From Hyphomicrobiales bacterium (GTDB lineage: Bacteria > Pseudomonadota > Alphaproteobacteria > Rhizobiales > Rhizobiaceae): a DNA stretch of 64,000 nt. The position numbers and the translations under genes are program-made. The notes under the pieces were generated by a model. That model ran no database searches. It was not told the DNA's origin and was given only the letters and a program-made list of their open reading frames with translations. Position 1 is the first letter of the stretch. Each line of letters opens with the position of its first letter. Below are positions 25,959 to 34,636 of the stretch, one piece after another. Location: assembly GCA_900472625.1 (NCBI GenBank), contig UCIT01000085.1, positions 62,001 to 126,000 on the forward strand, read 5' to 3'.

Positions 25959-27344
25959 ATGGCGCCAAGGATGAAGAGATCATCGCTCATAACATCCCGT
26001 CGGACGTTACTTGGACTTGCTGCCGTTACCGCCGCAACAATGCTGGCGCCACGCACTTTCGCGGCCAGTCGGCAGCCGGATTTGCGCGGCTCAATCGACG
26101 CTGTGACCTACAAGGGGGCACCTGATGCCGGCGACCGCAAGAGCGCCAGCCTGCAGAAGATGATCGACGATGCGTCTGCCGCCAACGTGCCGGTGTTCCT
26201 GCCGCCCGGCGTCTACAAGGTATCGAACCTGACGCTACCCGATAATACCCGCATCACCGGCGTGCCGGGCGCGTCGCGGATCGTCTATACCGGCGACGGT
26301 CGTCTGTTTTCCGCCGACAATGCCAGGCGCATCGAGCTTTCCAACATCGTCATCGACGGGCAGAACCGCTGGCTTGGCGACGATACCGGCGCGCTGGTGC
26401 AGTTTACCGGCGTCGACGAGGTGCTGATCGACAATTGCGAGATATCCGGCAGCCGCAAGCACGCGCTGCAACTGGAGCGCTGTGGCGGGCGGATCGAGCG
26501 CAGCAAGGTCTCCGGCGCGGCGCAATCGGGCATCTATGCCGTCGAGTCCACCGGATTGTCGGTGACAGGCAACGAGGTGTTCGACTGCGGCAATGGCGGC
26601 ATCCTGATTCACCGTTGGAAGAAGGCAGCCGACGACAGCGTCGTCAGCGGCAACCGGGTCTACCGGATCAAGGCCAATGACGGCGGCACCGGCGAGAACG
26701 GCAACGGCATCAACCTGTTTCGCGCCGACAACGTCATGGTGATGAACAACCACATCTCCGACTGCGCCTTCACGGCGATCCGCGCCAACTCTGCTTCCGA
26801 TGTGCAGATATCAGGCAACCAATGCCGGCGCTCCGGTGAAACGGCCATCTATGTCGAGTTCGAATTCGAGGCCGCCGTGGTTTCGGGAAACATGATCGAC
26901 GGAGCCGCCAACGGCATCTCGATCGCCAATTTCGACAAGGGCGGCCGGCTTGCCAGCGTCACCGGAAACGTGGTGCGCAACCTGACGCTCAAGGGCCCGT
27001 ACGAGCATGAACTCGGCTTCGGGATCGGCATCGCGGCGGAGGCCGACACGCTCATCTCGGGCAATGTCATCGAAGGCGCGCCGCGCTGGGGCATGCAGCT
27101 CGGCTGGGGGCCTTATCTGCGCAACCTTGTCGTGACGGGCAATGTCGTCCGCGCATCGAAAATCGGCTGCGTCGTCTCGGTGGTCGACGGCATCGGGACA
27201 ACCGTCATCACCGACAACGTGTTCCAGGATACGCCCGAAGGCGCGGTTCTCGGCTTCAAGTGGGACAAGAAGGTGTCGGGCGAGCTGGCGACCGGCGCGG
27301 GCGGCTACCCGCAGCTGACCATCGAGCGCAATCGGGTGTCGTGA
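25959..27344 (+). CDS. Tat-exported parallel beta-helix protein (TIGR03808-like)
   Basis: About 461 residues. N-terminal TSRRTLLGLAAVTAATMLAP is a Tat signal. The rest is a right-handed parallel beta-helix: repeated NxI/VxxN strands such as VVSGNRVYRIK, VMVMNNHISDCAFTAIRA, VQISGNQCRRS, VVTGNVVRAS, as in pectate-lyase-like proteins. TIGR03808 proteins are found in Rhizobiales with unknown function; a polysaccharide-acting role is possible but unproven. Start is uncertain (25959 or 25971) because no clear ribosome site precedes either; both keep the Tat signal. Confidence 0.8.
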   Translation: MAPRMKRSSLITSRRTLLGLAAVTAATMLAPRTFAASRQPDLRGSIDAVTYKGAPDAGDRKSASLQKMIDDASAANVPVFLPPGVYKVSNLTLPDNTRITGVPGASRIVYTGDGRLFSADNARRIELSNIVIDGQNRWLGDDTGALVQFTGVDEVLIDNCEISGSRKHALQLERCGGRIERSKVSGAAQSGIYAVESTGLSVTGNEVFDCGNGGILIHRWKKAADDSVVSGNRVYRIKANDGGTGENGNGINLFRADNVMVMNNHISDCAFTAIRANSASDVQISGNQCRRSGETAIYVEFEFEAAVVSGNMIDGAANGISIANFDKGGRLASVTGNVVRNLTLKGPYEHELGFGIGIAAEADTLISGNVIEGAPRWGMQLGWGPYLRNLVVTGNVVRASKIGCVVSVVDGIGTTVITDNVFQDTPEGAVLGFKWDKKVSGELATGAGGYPQLTIERNRVS

Positions 27345-27455
27345 CCGTTCACGGCCGGATCATCAAAAGCTTTGATTGATCCATAAACCGCGGATGCTTC
27401 CGCCAGCCGTCGCTTGCCTCTAGGGTCCGCGCAAACGCAAGCAGGGGACATCGCT

Positions 27456-28115
27456 ATGCTGACTATCTATGGGGTCTACCGTTCGCGCGCATCGCGCGTC
27501 TACTGGATGGCGGAAGAGCTGGGGCTGACGTTTACCTCGGTGCCGGTGCTGCAGGCACGGCGGCTGGACAATCCGCTGGCGGCGGACGCGCCGATCAACA
27601 CGCTGTCGCCCGATTTCGTGACGCTCAATCCGATGGGGCTGATCCCGAGCATCAAGGATGACGACCTCGTCATGCACGAATCGCTGGCGATCACGCTGTA
27701 TCTCGCCCGCAAGCACGGCGGGTCGCTTGCCGGCCAGAGCGTTGCGGAAGACGGGCTGCTGACCATGTGGACCGTCTGGACGGCGACCGAGGTCGAGGTC
27801 CATACGATCAAGATCGTCATGGTCTACGACAACGAGCAGGACAACACCGATGAGGGCAAGGCGACGATCGCCGTAGCCGGCCGTTCGCTGAAGCGGCCGC
27901 TGGCGGTACTGGACCAGCATCTCGCCAACACCGACTATCTCGTCGGAAACCGCTTCACGGCCGCCGACCTTAACCTCGCCGAGGTGCTGCGCTACGCACA
28001 ATCGGAACAGGCGCTGTTCGACGCGCACCCGAATGTCGCCGCCTGGATCACGCGTTGCCAGTCGCGTCCGGCCTATATCGCCATGCAGAAGACACGCTCG
28101 CAGGAACCGGTCTGA
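27456..28115 (+). CDS. Glutathione S-transferase family protein
   Basis: 219 residues. Thioredoxin-fold N-domain (LTIYGVYRSRASRVYWMAEELG, NPMGLIPSIKDDDLVMHESLAITLYLAR with the Glu-Ser pair that binds glutathione) and an all-helical C-domain (NRFTAADLNLAEVLRYAQ). Substrate unknown. AGGGGA precedes the ATG. Convergent with a LysR gene 17 bp downstream. Confidence 0.88.
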   Translation: MLTIYGVYRSRASRVYWMAEELGLTFTSVPVLQARRLDNPLAADAPINTLSPDFVTLNPMGLIPSIKDDDLVMHESLAITLYLARKHGGSLAGQSVAEDGLLTMWTVWTATEVEVHTIKIVMVYDNEQDNTDEGKATIAVAGRSLKRPLAVLDQHLANTDYLVGNRFTAADLNLAEVLRYAQSEQALFDAHPNVAAWITRCQSRPAYIAMQKTRSQEPV

Positions 28116-28131
28116 GCCGATCCGCGTCCGG

Positions 28132-29028
28132 TCAGGGAAACAGCTTGAGGGTCTCCGCCATCTCGGCGCGGATCCAGGCCTTGAAATCCCTGACCTTCTT
28201 CGGCTCGCGCACCCCTTCTGACGTCACGAAATAATGGCCGAAGCCTGTCCTTGCGCGGATGCCGAAGGGAGCGACCAGCTGGCCCTGCTTTAGCGCGTGG
28301 CCGGCAAGTGTCTGCCATGCCAGCATGACCCCCTGCCCGGCGATCGCTGCATCGAGACAGAGCGAGGCGTCGTTGAAGACGTGGCGGGTTTCGAGCGTAG
28401 CGCCCGACAGGTCGGCCTCGTGCGTCCACACGTCCCACGTAAACATTGCATTGGCATCGAGGATGGCCGGCAACTGCAACAGGTCGGCAGGCTGCTTCAA
28501 ACGCTGCGCCATTGCAGGCGAGCAGACCGGAAACACCTCCTGCGGCAGCAGAAGCTCAGCCTTCACGTCCGGCCATGTGCCGGTGCCGACGCGGATGCCG
28601 ATATCGACATCGCAGAGCGCCGGATTGACCAGTTTGATGGTGGCGTCCATGCGCAGGTTGATATCGGGATGGCGTTCGGCGAAGCGGTCGAGCCGGTAGA
28701 CCAGCCAGCGGGCCGCGAAGACCGGCGCCACCGACACCGTCAATATGCTGTCGTCGCGCCGCTTCGTCGCGGCAACCGTCTGTGACAGGCGGGCAAAGCC
28801 TTCGGTCAGTCCGGCGACCAGCCGCGCACCGGCTTCCGTCGGAACCATGCCCTTCGGCGTGCGCTCGAAGACAAGGTGGTCGAGCTGCGCCTCGGCCTTG
28901 ATCACCTGCTGGCTGACGGCACCGATCGACACCCCGAGCTCTTCGGCCGCCGCCTGCAACGAGCCGAGCCGCCCGACGGCTTCGAGCGCACGCAGACCGT
29001 TCAGATGCACCGAATTCAGATTTCTCAT
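28132..29028 (-). CDS. LysR family regulator, GcvA-like
   Basis: 298 residues. N-terminal HTH (LNGLRALEAVGRLGSLQAAA ... SIGAVSQQVIKAEAQL) with the leucine/arginine pattern of GcvA-type LysR proteins, then the substrate domain (ILTVSVAPVFAARWLVYRL, INLRMDAT, DVDIGIRVGTGTW). The target is not known; the divergent small gene at 29138 is one candidate. No ribosome site is clear. Confidence 0.85.
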   Translation of the reverse strand: MRNLNSVHLNGLRALEAVGRLGSLQAAAEELGVSIGAVSQQVIKAEAQLDHLVFERTPKGMVPTEAGARLVAGLTEGFARLSQTVAATKRRDDSILTVSVAPVFAARWLVYRLDRFAERHPDINLRMDATIKLVNPALCDVDIGIRVGTGTWPDVKAELLLPQEVFPVCSPAMAQRLKQPADLLQLPAILDANAMFTWDVWTHEADLSGATLETRHVFNDASLCLDAAIAGQGVMLAWQTLAGHALKQGQLVAPFGIRARTGFGHYFVTSEGVREPKKVRDFKAWIRAEMAETLKLFP

Positions 29029-29137
29029 GCAGTTTTTCTATACCGCCGCGTTGTTATTCTCAATTGAAATGCATGGCTAACGGGACGAAAAATGACAGCA
29101 TGAATGAAAATATCAAAGAGAAAAGCGAGGAAGCGAC

Positions 29138-29335
29138 ATGCGATTGCTCAAGTTTTTCTTCAACTTCTGTGATGTGGATGCCACGCATTCGATGCATAGA
29201 AAGGCGGATCCGTTCGATCATCCCGATCTTGCCAGGATGTCGCTGACCGAGCTGGCGGACCTGCCGATCGATCGGGATCAATGGTCGATGCGACCGCCCA
29301 TGGCTGCGACCGAGGCGCGGTGCACGGACGGCTGA
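29138..29335 (+). CDS. Small protein of unknown function
   Basis: 65 residues from ATG at 29138, with GAGGAAG as ribosome site. A hydrophobic start (LLKFFFNFC) and a central PFDHPDLARMSLTELADLP segment, which resembles the LxxLxxxELxDLP end of DUF1127-like rhizobial small proteins, but it lacks the full motif. It is divergent from the GcvA-like LysR gene, the same layout as the DUF1127/LysR pair at 14-15 kb. Function unknown. Confidence 0.55.
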   Translation: MRLLKFFFNFCDVDATHSMHRKADPFDHPDLARMSLTELADLPIDRDQWSMRPPMAATEARCTDG

Positions 29336-29377
29336 AATCGGCTATTCTCTTCCTGATACGGAGAGGAGGCGCGCGGC

Positions 29378-29731
29378 ATGGCTGATAGCGTCGACAGCAT
29401 ATTCCAGCGAATCCTGCGGCTGGCCGCCGAAGCCGGGTTGCCCGGTGTCGAGGAAGGCACGTCCTATGGAAACCCGGCGCTCAAAGTCGGCGGAAAGTCG
29501 TTTGCCACGGTCAAGAACCACGTGACACTGGTGATCTCGATCGGGCTCGACGAAAAGGAGGCGCTGCTGTCGCTGGCGCCTCATATCTATTTCCAGACGC
29601 CGCATTATGGCGGCTGGCCGTATGTGCCGGTGCGCGTCGACGTGATCGACGACGAGGAGCTGAAAGACCGGCTGGTCGGCGCATGGCTGCTGCGCGCGCC
29701 GAAAAAGCTGGCGGCGGCTTTGATCCGCTAA
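29378..29731 (+). CDS. MmcQ/YjbR family protein
   Basis: 117 residues, the whole family length. Segments GVEEGTSYGNPALKVGGKSFA and GWPYVPVRVDVIDDEELKDRLVGAW are the MmcQ/YjbR (double-wing CyaY-like fold) hallmarks. The role of this family is unknown; DNA binding has been suggested. GGAGAGGAGG precedes the ATG. Its last 4 bp overlap the convergent GST gene. Confidence 0.85.
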   Translation: MADSVDSIFQRILRLAAEAGLPGVEEGTSYGNPALKVGGKSFATVKNHVTLVISIGLDEKEALLSLAPHIYFQTPHYGGWPYVPVRVDVIDDEELKDRLVGAWLLRAPKKLAAALIR

Positions 29732-30357
29732 CGCAGCGATGCCTTCTCCCGGGCAAGAGCGCGCTGTACCGCCGGACGCTCCAGCATGCGGGCGTGGTGT
29801 TCCGCCGCCTTGGGAAACTCAGTGGGATCGACGCTGTCGCTTGGCAGCCAATCAGTCATGACGAAGAGGTAGGGATCGGCGACGGAATAGCGCTCGCCCA
29901 TCACCCAGGGGCCAGCGAACAGCTTCTCCTCGATCAGCGTGAAGCTGTCGCGCATGGTCTGCGGCACCTTGGCCTTCATCGCTTCGTGGGCGGCGGGGTC
30001 GTCTGCCCAGCGGATGGCCCGGCGACCGTGGGCGTGGTTCACGTGCACGGTCGAGCAGATGTAGTTGTTGAAGGATTGCAGGCTAGCGAATTCGAACGGA
30101 TCGTCGAGCGGCGCCAGCTTTGCCGCAGGCGCCATCGCGGCGATGTAGGCGAGGATGGCGGGCGTTTCGGTGATGACGCCCTGCTCCGTCACCAGCGCCG
30201 GCACCCGGCCCTTCGGATTGATCTTCAGGAACGCCTCCGAGCGCTGCTCGCCCTCCGCGAAATTCACCCGCCTTGCGTCGAACGGAAGACCGGACTCCTC
30301 GAGCGCGATCAGGCTTGCCAGCGAGCAGCTGCCCGGCGAAAAATACAGTGTCAGCAT
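29728..30357 (-). CDS. Glutathione S-transferase family protein
   Basis: 209 residues. N-domain LTLYFSPGSCSLASLIALEE has the SxC-type start of beta-class bacterial GSTs (Cys10-like), followed by NPKGRVPALVTEQG and TETPAILAYIA; C-domain GERYSVADPYLFVMTDWL. It likely conjugates or reduces electrophiles with glutathione; substrate unknown. AGGAG supports the ATG. Confidence 0.88.
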   Translation of the reverse strand: MLTLYFSPGSCSLASLIALEESGLPFDARRVNFAEGEQRSEAFLKINPKGRVPALVTEQGVITETPAILAYIAAMAPAAKLAPLDDPFEFASLQSFNNYICSTVHVNHAHGRRAIRWADDPAAHEAMKAKVPQTMRDSFTLIEEKLFAGPWVMGERYSVADPYLFVMTDWLPSDSVDPTEFPKAAEHHARMLERPAVQRALAREKASLR

Positions 30358-30462
30358 AAACGACTCCTTGTTGCCGAGAGCATAGAGCGAGGGCAGAGGA
30401 TTGCCAGCCGAAAGCGCAGCTAGGGGCTGGCCTGCTCCGCGTGCCCTGCCCTCGCCTCCACC

Positions 30463-30828
30463 TTAGGCCGCCCTGGAGTATCCGGGAACGTCTTCCAGGC
30501 GGTACCAAACGGGAATGCCTCTTTCCCTTGCAATACGGACGTCGTTGTCGGCGCCCTTCGATTCACCGTCGAGACGCAGCACACCCTCGCAGAGCTGCAG
30601 CAATCGGCCGGCGACGGGATGGAATATCTGCTCGTAGAGATCGTCGCCCACCGTCTTGCCGCCGGCGGCGTGCCAGATCGGCAGCGCCACCCATTCGCCG
30701 ATCATCGGCACATGGCCGGCAAGGAACAGCGCATGCGACGGCTCTTCCAGGCGCTTCAGATTGGCCGCCATCTTTGCCGGGTCGTCGCCGGTGCCCGAGC
30801 GGTACGGGCCTGCAATCAAAATCAACAT
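30463..30828 (-). CDS. DUF4406 / nucleoside 2-deoxyribosyltransferase-like protein
   Basis: 121 residues. MLILIAGPYRSGTGDDPAKM carries the AGPYxS motif of DUF4406, related to nucleoside deoxyribosyltransferases; ESKGADNDVRIARERGIPVWY is the C-terminal helix typical of the superfamily. Enzyme activity is not established. GAGGAGAT supports the start at 30828. Divergent from a DeoR regulator, whose family commonly responds to sugar phosphates, making a nucleoside or sugar link plausible. Confidence 0.75.
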   Translation of the reverse strand: MLILIAGPYRSGTGDDPAKMAANLKRLEEPSHALFLAGHVPMIGEWVALPIWHAAGGKTVGDDLYEQIFHPVAGRLLQLCEGVLRLDGESKGADNDVRIARERGIPVWYRLEDVPGYSRAA

Positions 30829-30945
30829 GTCGATCTCCTCAACTCCCGGCTTCATGCACGGGATTGCGTAAAAATGCATGGTATTTCTTGATTGTCGACT
30901 CTTTTCGTGCATTATCGTGAGGCTTCATTCAACTTCGTGAGCCCG

Positions 30946-31701
30946 ATGCTGACGTCTCAACGCAAATCGCTGATCCTCGACATCCTCCGCCGCGACGGCC
31001 AGGTGATTGCCAAGCAGGTGGCGGAACAGCTGTCGCTGTCGGAAGACACGATCCGTCGCGACCTTCGCGAGATGGCGGCCGAAGGGCTGTTGAAACGCGT
31101 GCATGGCGGGGCGATGCCGCTTTCGCCAGACCTGCCGGATTTCTCGACGCGCAAGGACGTGTCGCTGGAGGCCAAGCAGCGGCTGGGCGCCAAGGCCGCC
31201 GGCCTGATCAGGCCCGGCCAGATGGTCTTTCTCGACGGCGGCACGACGACGGCGGAGATCGTGCGGAGCCTGCCTCGGAGTTTTGGCTTCACCGTTGTCA
31301 CGCACAGCCCGACGATCGCCGCCGAGCTGGAGCATCACCCGAGCGTCGAGGTGATCCTGATCGGCGGGCGGATCTACAAGCATTCGATGGTGGCCACCGG
31401 CGCGGTGGCGATGGCGGCGATTTCGCAGATCAGGCCCGATATCTTCTTCCTCGGCGTCACCGCCGCCCATCCGGTGCACGGGCTGTCGACGGGGGATTTC
31501 GAGGAAGCGGCGATCAAGCGGCATATCGCCGGATGTTCGGCGGAGACCTACGTACTGCTGACAGAGGAGAAATTCGATCGGGCATCGGCGTGCCAGGTCC
31601 TGCCCGTCGCTGAGGTTTCCGGGTTGATTGTTTCCGAGGGGATGACGGAGACACAGCTTTCCGCCTATCGCAGCCTCAACCCTGCGATCCTCGCGGCCTA
31701 G
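30946..31701 (+). CDS. DeoR family transcriptional regulator
   Basis: 251 residues. DeoR HTH (QRKSLILDILRRDGQVIAKQ, EDTIRRDLREMAAEGLLKRVHGGA) and the DeoR sensor domain (FLDGGTTTAEIVRSLP, FFLGVTAAHPVHGLSTGDFEEAAIKR, LLTEEKFDR). Usually these bind sugar phosphates. It may act on the divergent DUF4406 gene; the intergenic region has AATGCA (30873) and TGCATT (30908) in inverted orientation, a weak operator candidate. Start MLTSQRK fits the HTH; the ribosome site is weak. Confidence 0.88.
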   Translation: MLTSQRKSLILDILRRDGQVIAKQVAEQLSLSEDTIRRDLREMAAEGLLKRVHGGAMPLSPDLPDFSTRKDVSLEAKQRLGAKAAGLIRPGQMVFLDGGTTTAEIVRSLPRSFGFTVVTHSPTIAAELEHHPSVEVILIGGRIYKHSMVATGAVAMAAISQIRPDIFFLGVTAAHPVHGLSTGDFEEAAIKRHIAGCSAETYVLLTEEKFDRASACQVLPVAEVSGLIVSEGMTETQLSAYRSLNPAILAA

Positions 31702-31704
31702 CCC

Positions 31705-32454
31705 TCAACGGCGCGATAAGCGTGGCATGGTGTGCGTCAGCAGCCGTGTCCTGAGGTCGCCGAGCGTCGCCGGCAGCAGGCTGGCGGCGAGACCGATCGT
31801 GAAGACCGCCAAGGCAATATAGGCCGGCACATCACCGGCGCCGCCAAGGCTCAGCGCATCGTGAAGCATGGGTTGCAAGGCGGCGAGATGGGCTGAAAGC
31901 GACGGTGTGTTCAGCAGGCGGCCGGGCATCCAGGCGAGATCGGGGGTCTGCGCCACGGCAACCAGTCCGCCATAGACGGCCGACAGACGGATCGTTGTTC
32001 GCAGCCAGCGCCACGGACCGAGCGGCGCATCGTCCGCCTCCTCGAAGGACCAGCCGATATAGGTGCAAAATGCCACCAGGAACGGGAACGCCAGCGGAAT
32101 GTTCTCCAGCACCTTTTCCGAGTTGAGCTGCCCCGTCCAGGCATTGGCGAGCAGCAGCGGAAACGGCGCGGAAGCAACGAAGAGGGCGAAGGCGAACAGG
32201 CACCACAGCCAGCCGAGGCCGATATAGTGGATGCGGGCAAAGGTGACGGCGAGGATGATACCGCCGGCGAGATAGTAGCCGGCCGGCTTGATCGTGCCGG
32301 TCATCGTCAGGATCAGCGGGCTGCAGGAGCCGGCAATACGGGCGCAACCGGATGTGGCGACCGTGGCCCAGGTGACGTAATCGAAGCTCATCGCAAAGAA
32401 CAGGAAGACCGCCAAAGCGATCAGCATCCACCAAAGATAGCGGCCTGCAAACAT
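31705..32454 (-). CDS. Predicted membrane protein of unknown function
   Basis: 249 residues with about 6 hydrophobic segments (7-30, 60-75, 80-105, 120-137, 155-168, 208-230). It begins with a very hydrophobic YLWWMLIALAVFLFFAM. The family was not recognised. It abuts the convergent deoR gene by 3 bp. GGCAGGAT precedes the ATG at 32454. Confidence 0.6.
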   Translation of the reverse strand: MFAGRYLWWMLIALAVFLFFAMSFDYVTWATVATSGCARIAGSCSPLILTMTGTIKPAGYYLAGGIILAVTFARIHYIGLGWLWCLFAFALFVASAPFPLLLANAWTGQLNSEKVLENIPLAFPFLVAFCTYIGWSFEEADDAPLGPWRWLRTTIRLSAVYGGLVAVAQTPDLAWMPGRLLNTPSLSAHLAALQPMLHDALSLGGAGDVPAYIALAVFTIGLAASLLPATLGDLRTRLLTHTMPRLSRR

Positions 32455-32598
32455 ATCCTGCCCTCATGGCGTTCGATGTACTGCGCCGAGAGTAGCTTAA
32501 CCCGGCAAAAGCGCACGCGCTCTCGCCTGGTTTAGTTTCACATATATTAGATCATGCTATCTCTTATAGTATGGCTGTATCGTTCTGATACGACTTCG

Positions 32599-33603
32599 TT
32601 AGCAAACACCTTCCACCGCGCGAACATCGCCGACGTGGATACCATTCCAGTTGCGCATGCTGACGGTCGTCATGGCGTCCAGACCGGCGCGAACAGCCGT
32701 GTCCTTCTCGAAGAAGCGAGCAAGCGCTGCGGCCACCATGGCCTCGGCAGCGCGGCCGTGGCCGTCGTCACACTTGACCGCTATGCTGACGCCCTGCTCG
32801 GGAATGGCGGCGCAGAAGACGCCCTCGGCACCCGTCTTGGCGAATATTTGGCCTGGGGCGATCTGCATTAGCGATGTGCAGGCGCGGCCTGTGCCGGCGA
32901 CATAGAAGGGTTCGGCCATGCAGGCATCAAACAGCCGGCGCGCGGCCTGTGCACGCAAGGGCTCGAGACCGGTGCCGGTCGCCATCCTGGCAAAGCCGTG
33001 GGCGAGGCCTTTGAGCGGAACCGCATAGGTCGGGATCGAGCAGCCATCGGTGCCGCAGTTGTCGCGACCGACGAGGGCGCCCGTCAGGCTCTCCATCGTG
33101 GCGCGGATTTCGCGCTGCAGCGGATGATCATAGCCAACATAGCCCTTGGGATCGACGCCCTGGTGGACGCAGGTGCAGACGAAGCCGGAATGCTTGCCGG
33201 AGCAGTTGTTGTGGAGCGCCGTCGGCTTGTCCATGGTGCGGGCCTGATGGATCAGCACCTTCTGGCTCGACGACCAGTGACCGCCGCATTCGAGCGTCTC
33301 GACATCGCGGCCGGCGCGCGCCAGCATCGAGGCGGCCAGCGCCACGTGTTCGTCTTCGCCATTGTGCGAGGAGCAGGCGAGCGCCAGTTCCTTGTCTCCG
33401 AATCCATAAGCGTCCGCCGCGCCGCTCTCAACCAGCGGCAACGCCTGCATGGCCTTGCAGGCGGAGCGCGGAAAGGTCGGAGCATCGACATCGCCGACCG
33501 AGAAGATGATCTTGCCATCGCCATCGACGGCAATGACGGCGCCGCGATGCCAGCTTTCGACGCGGGCGCCGCGGGTAACTTCAACGGTGACGGGATTGGT
33601 CAT
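32599..33603 (-). CDS. ansA: L-asparaginase, Rhizobium etli type (Asparaginase_II)
   Basis: 334 residues. The active-site pattern of the ReAV-type enzymes is seen by motif: FPRSACKAMQ (S47, K50), LACSSHNGED (S79), NNCSGKH (C134, K137) and GTDGCSIP (C188) for the Ser/Lys centres and Zn ligands, plus GRACTSLM. It hydrolyses asparagine to aspartate and ammonia in the cytosol. This class is unrelated to E. coli asparaginases. Start MTNPVTV at 33603; the long frame upstream to 33750 is not protein-like. Divergent from a DUF3750 gene. Confidence 0.88.
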   Translation of the reverse strand: MTNPVTVEVTRGARVESWHRGAVIAVDGDGKIIFSVGDVDAPTFPRSACKAMQALPLVESGAADAYGFGDKELALACSSHNGEDEHVALAASMLARAGRDVETLECGGHWSSSQKVLIHQARTMDKPTALHNNCSGKHSGFVCTCVHQGVDPKGYVGYDHPLQREIRATMESLTGALVGRDNCGTDGCSIPTYAVPLKGLAHGFARMATGTGLEPLRAQAARRLFDACMAEPFYVAGTGRACTSLMQIAPGQIFAKTGAEGVFCAAIPEQGVSIAVKCDDGHGRAAEAMVAAALARFFEKDTAVRAGLDAMTTVSMRNWNGIHVGDVRAVEGVC

Positions 33604-33779
33604 GCGAGGGGTATCCTGATCTTCTGGTGAGGCTGTCACGCATAAATGATGAGCGCGATAAAGCAATCGGCTCTGACACGAAAAAAGCGACCAAATTGCG
33701 CCATCTTGCCAAGCGCACATTGGCGTGCCGGGCATGGACTTGGCCACCAACGCACGTCAGAAAAGGTCACCGGCGTTTC

Positions 33780-34517
33780 ATGCGTCATGTCAAACGGCTC
33801 CTTCTTCTCATCCTCGTCGTCTATCTGCTGCCGGCGCTGGCATCGGCCGGCTGGTGGTCGATGCAGAACCATCCGACCTCCTGGCGGGAGGCGAACTGGG
33901 GCACGTCGGGCGTGCTGCCGCAGGCCGACGCCGGGCGCGATGCGGCGATCTACATCATGTCGGCCAGCACAGGCGGCCTGAAGGGTGCCGTCGCCAGCCA
34001 TTCCTGGATCGTCACCAAGGCCGCCGGCGACACCAGCTACAATCGCTACGACAAGGTGGGCTGGGGGGCGCCGATCCGGCGCAACAACTATGTCGCCGAC
34101 GCCTACTGGTATTCGAACACGCCAAAGATCGTGCGCGCGATCAAAGGCGCCGAGGCATCAAGGCTCATTCCCGAGGTCGAAGCGGCGATCCAGTCCTATC
34201 CCTATGCCGGCGTCGGCGACTACCGCATCTATCCCGGCCCGAACTCAAACAGCTTCGTCGCGCATGTGCTGCGTGCGGTGCCCGACCTCGGCACGGTACT
34301 GCCGCCCGACGCCGTGGGCCGCGACTTCCTGACCGACGGCCGCCTGTTCGCGATCGACGCCGACGGCCGCGACATGCACGCCACCCTCTACGGCCTCGTC
34401 GGCATCGCCGCCGGCGCGCGCAGCGGTTTCGAGGTGCATTTCATGGGACTGGTGGCCGGGATCGACATCGCCAACCCGGGACTGAAGATTCCGGCCTTCG
34501 GGCGGATCGGGCTGTGA
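33780..34517 (+). CDS. DUF3750 family protein, membrane-anchored
   Basis: 245 residues. N-terminal membrane segment (KRLLLLILVVYLLPALASAGWW); then DUF3750 features ASTGGLKGAVASHSWIVTK, RIYPGPNSNSFVAHVLR. The latter segment recalls cell-wall-type papain-like (LRAT/NlpC-related) domains with a possible His in SHSW, but catalytic function is not proven. Start ATG at 33780 has AAAAGG at some distance. Confidence 0.8.
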   Translation: MRHVKRLLLLILVVYLLPALASAGWWSMQNHPTSWREANWGTSGVLPQADAGRDAAIYIMSASTGGLKGAVASHSWIVTKAAGDTSYNRYDKVGWGAPIRRNNYVADAYWYSNTPKIVRAIKGAEASRLIPEVEAAIQSYPYAGVGDYRIYPGPNSNSFVAHVLRAVPDLGTVLPPDAVGRDFLTDGRLFAIDADGRDMHATLYGLVGIAAGARSGFEVHFMGLVAGIDIANPGLKIPAFGRIGL

Positions 34518-34636
34518 GTGAGAACCGAGGTCGCGGATTCCGGCGACGCATCACCTGATTTGACTGCTGGCATCACAAACACTGGTTATTCAAAAGCACA
34601 CTAACGGTTTATAGCTTTGGCGTAGGGAATCACGCC

